Shown: positions 61,304 through 64,000 of the stretch, in pieces | How the letters are laid out: each line of letters starts with the position of its first letter | Position numbering within the stretch: position 1 is the first letter of the stretch | Assembly: GCF_024363565.1 (NCBI RefSeq) | Contig: NZ_JAJEKE010000003.1 | Coordinates: forward strand, 62,001-126,000 | Direction of reading: 5' to 3' | Source: Lutispora saccharofermentans | GTDB lineage: Bacteria > Bacillota > Clostridia > Lutisporales > Lutisporaceae | DNA length: 64,000 nucleotides | Notes under the pieces: generated by a model | Databases searched by the model: none | Told to the model about the DNA's origin: nothing | What the model saw: the letters and a program-made list of their open reading frames with translations, nothing else | Made by a program: the position numbers and the translations under genes

Positions 61304-62624
61304 AAAAGAAGCCTATGATTTGATCGATAAGGTATTGACCTATTGCAGCCATTATACTATGGTGACTGTAAATTCCCAGGAGGAGGGGCTTACCAGGTTT
61401 GCTAATTCCGAGATACACCAAAATGTTTTCAAGGCTGATAATTCGGTTGAGATAATCGTATATGAGGGGAAAAGGCAATCAAAGATCTCAACAAATATAT
61501 TGGATGATGAATCCTTAAGGGAAATGGTGAGGACAGCAGAAGAAAATTTAAGATACATGCCTGAAGGGGAGTTTGAGATGCCGGAAGTTGCTTCTCCCCT
61601 TGAAATTGCATGTGAGGAATACGATGAGGAGCTGGAAGGAAAGTTTGGCATAACCAATAGGGCGGCCCTTATTAAAGCGAGCATCAATACCTTGGACAGC
61701 GGCTTTACAGGCTCCGGCGCATTATCCCTGACTAAAACGGCTATAGCCATTGGCAATACCAAGGGCATAAGAAGATATGCAAGGCTCGATTCGGTAAACT
61801 TCAATACCGTGGTGACTCATGAAAGCGGAGCTTCGGGCTGTACTGAGTATTCGACGAATAAGGCCGGCAATATGGATGTCATGCAGCTATTCAAAATAGC
61901 ATATCTTAAGGCAAAGGCAGCCCTAAACCCCACCTCCATAGAGCCCGGCAGCTATACTGTGATCCTGGAGCCTTTAGCGGTGGGAGAGCTGTTGAACTAT
62001 ATGAATTACTGCGGCTTTTCGGCCAAATCCGTATACACAGGCATGAGCTATCTTACGGGCAAGAAAGGACAGAAGGTTTTCGGGGATAACATAAGCATTT
62101 ATGACGATAAGGATGATGAGAACACATTCAGAATTCCTTTTGACTTCGAGGGCTATGAGAGGAAGAGGCTGAACATAATCGATAAGGGCATAGCAAAAGA
62201 CCTGGCCTATGACACGAAGAGCGCCTTAAGAGAGGGCGTAGAGACCACAGGACACAGCATAGGAGACTCGTCTCTGGGAGGATTCCCGGTAAATCTTGTA
62301 ATGGAAAATGGGGATAAGAGCATAGAAGACATCATTAAAGAAGCCGACAATGCCATTCTTGTTACTAGGTTCCATTATATGAATATAGTAGATCCAAGAC
62401 AGGCAGTTCTCACCGCCCTGACAAGGGACGGCTTGTACATGATAAAGAACGGGCGGATAAGCCATGCTGTAAAAAATATGAGATTTACGGAGAGCATGCT
62501 CAAGGCTTTTAACAATGTTGCGGAAATATCCAAGGAAAGGGTAAAGGTGCCCGGATTTTTTGGAGTGGTCTATGTGCCTGCACTTAAGATAGAGAACTTC
62601 CATTTTACCGGTAAAACCGAGTAA
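61293..62624 (+). CDS. pmbA: TldE/PmbA-family partner of TldD
   Basis: The 443-residue protein shares the TldD fold (NSQEEGLTRFANSEIHQNVF; VILEPLAVGELLNYM; SIGDSSLGGFPVNLVMENG) but lacks the HExxxH motif, as expected of the non-catalytic TldE subunit. I take ATG 61293 as the start; a GTG at 61284 is also in frame. The 11-bp overlap with tldD indicates a two-gene operon making the heteromer. The family is common in Clostridia without a modified-peptide cluster, and none is seen here. Confidence 0.92.
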   Translation: MLNKKEAYDLIDKVLTYCSHYTMVTVNSQEEGLTRFANSEIHQNVFKADNSVEIIVYEGKRQSKISTNILDDESLREMVRTAEENLRYMPEGEFEMPEVASPLEIACEEYDEELEGKFGITNRAALIKASINTLDSGFTGSGALSLTKTAIAIGNTKGIRRYARLDSVNFNTVVTHESGASGCTEYSTNKAGNMDVMQLFKIAYLKAKAALNPTSIEPGSYTVILEPLAVGELLNYMNYCGFSAKSVYTGMSYLTGKKGQKVFGDNISIYDDKDDENTFRIPFDFEGYERKRLNIIDKGIAKDLAYDTKSALREGVETTGHSIGDSSLGGFPVNLVMENGDKSIEDIIKEADNAILVTRFHYMNIVDPRQAVLTALTRDGLYMIKNGRISHAVKNMRFTESMLKAFNNVAEISKERVKVPGFFGVVYVPALKIENFHFTGKTE

Positions 62625-62644
62625 TTAAATAAAGAGGAGACGGA

Positions 62645-62690
62645 GTAACGGAAACCACTGGTGCTTTTTTAGTGGTTTCCGTTACTTATC
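62645..62690 (+). terminator. Hairpin after pmbA made of the CGGAAACCACT word
   Basis: AACGGAAACCACT pairs perfectly with AGTGGTTTCCGTT around GGTGCTTTTTT. The same words flank family-A units elsewhere, so a mobile repeat may have become the terminator here. Confidence 0.55.
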
Positions 62691-62732
62691 CGAAGTCCTC
62701 TTTCTGTCATTGTTATAAAAACCCAGCAGCCT

Positions 62733-62818
62733 TGTCATCCTGAGGGCTATGCCCGAAGGATCTAATTTGAGATTCTTCAGTCATAGGCTCCTTCAGAATG
62801 GCGGCATACACCTTTTTA
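62733..62818. repeat. Family D (CATCCTGAG/CATTCTGAA) repeat, copy 4
   Basis: GTCATCCTGAGGGCTATGCCCGAAGGATC is followed by GAGATTCTTCAGTC and CCTTCAGAATGGCGGCATAC. It is related to 21331-21513 in mixed orientation. Confidence 0.75.
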
Positions 62819-62856
62819 ACTGTTAATACCAACTGATTTCATGCATAACATATATT

Positions 62857-64000
62857 CTATATCTCTCTCAAGAAGCAGTTATATGCTCTATAAGTTTCAT
62901 ATAGATCAGCCTTGCTTATAACTTCCCAAGGAGCATGCATATTTTGTACGGCAACCCCGCAATCGATTACATCCATATTATAATTCGCCATTATATAGGC
63001 TATTGTGCCTCCGCCGCCTTGATCCACCTTGCCCAGCTCAGCGGTTTGCCAGGTGACGCCGTTCTTGTTCATTATCCTTCTTATCTCTGCGATGAATTCC
63101 GGATTTGCATCATTGCAGCCGCCTTTACCTCTTGAACCTGTATACTTGTTGAAAGCGATTCCTTTGCCTAAATATGCCGTATTCATTTTATCCGATACAC
63201 TGGGATAATTCGGGTCATGGGCTGCAGATACATCACTGCTCAGCATCTTTGAGCCGGTCAAGCATCTTCTGAGCTTTATATCGCTATAGCCTTCCTTTAG
63301 GGAAATGATTTCGGCCAATGTATTTTCAAAGAACTTGGAATGCATACCACTGGCTCCGACGCTTCCTATTTCTTCTTTATCCACCAGAATGCATGCTAAG
63401 GTTTTTTTGCTGTTGTCAAGCTCTGCAATGGCTCTGAAGGATGTATAGGAGCAGACCCTGTCATCATGTCCATATGCCATTATCATGCTTCTATCCAATC
63501 CATAATCTCTGGCCTTTCCTGCCGGTACTATTTCCAGCTCTGCGGAAACAAGATCCTCTTCACAGATATTATATTTTTCATTTAAAAGCTTTAATATGTT
63601 TTTCTTGACCCTTTCTTTGGCATCCTTGTCTTTAACCGGAATGCTTCCAGCTAGAATATTTAAATCCTCACCTTCAATTCCCTCATCCATTGTTTTCTTC
63701 ATCTGATCCTTGGCAAGATGAGGCAGCAGGTCAGAAATACCGATCACAGGGTCGTTATCATCTTCACCTATAGAGACTTCTATCTTCTGCCCATTTTCCA
63801 ATATTATTACGCCATGCATGGCTAAAGGAATTGAAACCCACTGATATTTCTTTATTCCTCCGTAATAATGAGTCTTGAGCAAGGCCAGATCTGAATCCTC
63901 ATATAGGGGGTTTTGCTTTAAGTCTAACCTGGGAGAGTCTATATGAGCGCCGAGGATAGCCAATCCATTTTCAATATCCTCTTCGCCGATCACATACAGC
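62857..64000 (-). CDS. M18-family aminopeptidase, N-terminus cut off by window edge
   Basis: The frame is open to the right edge of the window, so the beginning of the gene is missing. Visible M18 (aspartyl aminopeptidase) features are GAHIDSPRLDL (metal His and Asp), KEEIGSVGASGM (Glu pair), YGHDDRVCSYTSF (Asp ligand) and the C-terminal NMHAPWEVISKAD (His ligand). The enzyme is a tetrahedral dodecamer with two metals and removes acidic or neutral N-terminal residues from peptides in the cytoplasm. About 380 of an expected ~460 residues are present. It is convergent with pmbA. Confidence 0.92.
   Translation of the reverse strand, partial: LYVIGEEDIENGLAILGAHIDSPRLDLKQNPLYEDSDLALLKTHYYGGIKKYQWVSIPLAMHGVIILENGQKIEVSIGEDDNDPVIGISDLLPHLAKDQMKKTMDEGIEGEDLNILAGSIPVKDKDAKERVKKNILKLLNEKYNICEEDLVSAELEIVPAGKARDYGLDRSMIMAYGHDDRVCSYTSFRAIAELDNSKKTLACILVDKEEIGSVGASGMHSKFFENTLAEIISLKEGYSDIKLRRCLTGSKMLSSDVSAAHDPNYPSVSDKMNTAYLGKGIAFNKYTGSRGKGGCNDANPEFIAEIRRIMNKNGVTWQTAELGKVDQGGGGTIAYIMANYNMDVIDCGVAVQNMHAPWEVISKADLYETYRAYNCFLREI

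Overview
The window looks like a chromosomal segment of a low-GC, Gram-positive, endospore-forming anaerobe of the class Clostridia. The support is spmA/spmB, a yabE-type cell-wall enzyme, T-box leaders before two aminoacyl-tRNA synthetase genes, strong GGAGG ribosome binding sites, GTG/TTG starts, and a conserved order metG - tatD - yabE - rnmV - rsmA that also occurs in Bacillus. I see no prophage, CRISPR array, tRNA or rRNA, and no intact transposase. The genus cannot be named from the sequence alone.

Layout. 1-6.4 kb: a catabolic or transport cluster (sodium:solute symporter, GntR regulator, class-I amidotransferase-like hydrolase, YfcC-type carrier, AtuA-family protein, DUF4387 protein) with a shared operator-like motif. 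6.4-12.4 kb: UMF1-type MFS protein, zinc-dependent phospholipase C-like protein, a three-gene lipid-linked glycosylation set (GT2, small flippase-like protein, GT39), and an AIM24-family protein. 12.4-25.6 kb: a repeat-rich gap, spmAB, a small holin-like type I toxin with an antisense RNA, T-box + metG, tatD, a diguanylate cyclase, yabE, rnmV, rsmA, an unknown Glu-rich protein, rodA. 25.8-32.2 kb: Na/Pi cotransporter, a chemoreceptor with an unusual C-terminal sensor, a secreted phosphodiester glycosidase. 32.3-39.5 kb: dipeptidase and DUF819 transporter divergent from an XRE-cupin regulator, a four-domain sulfur-transfer fusion with its ArsR regulator, trmB. 39.9-49.3 kb: dicarboxylate symporter, CAP lipoprotein, UPF0316 protein, T-box + tyrS, DedA, FMN-binding lipoprotein, ornithine/alanine racemase-like enzyme, YkvI carrier, CadC-type regulator. 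49.5-64 kb: heavy-metal ATPase, vitamin B6 ECF S-component and kinase, an ECF sigma/RsiV-like pair, a padR - SEDS - cis-prenyltransferase operon under a perfect 45-bp palindrome, a stalk-domain protein, tldD/pmbA, and a truncated M18 aminopeptidase.

Intergenic DNA is full of short palindromic repeats of several families. They are often nested or mosaic, and some resemble right-end RNA scaffolds of IS200/IS605 elements. The most noteworthy items are the type I toxin-antitoxin candidate at 14.5-14.7 kb, the regulated SEDS/cis-prenyltransferase operon at 54.8-57.3 kb, the repeat element found three times just ahead of start codons, the orphan guide-RNA-like scaffold at 38.06-38.18 kb, and three regulator-operator pairs readable directly from the DNA. 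All functional names rest on reading protein motifs by eye; no database search was run.
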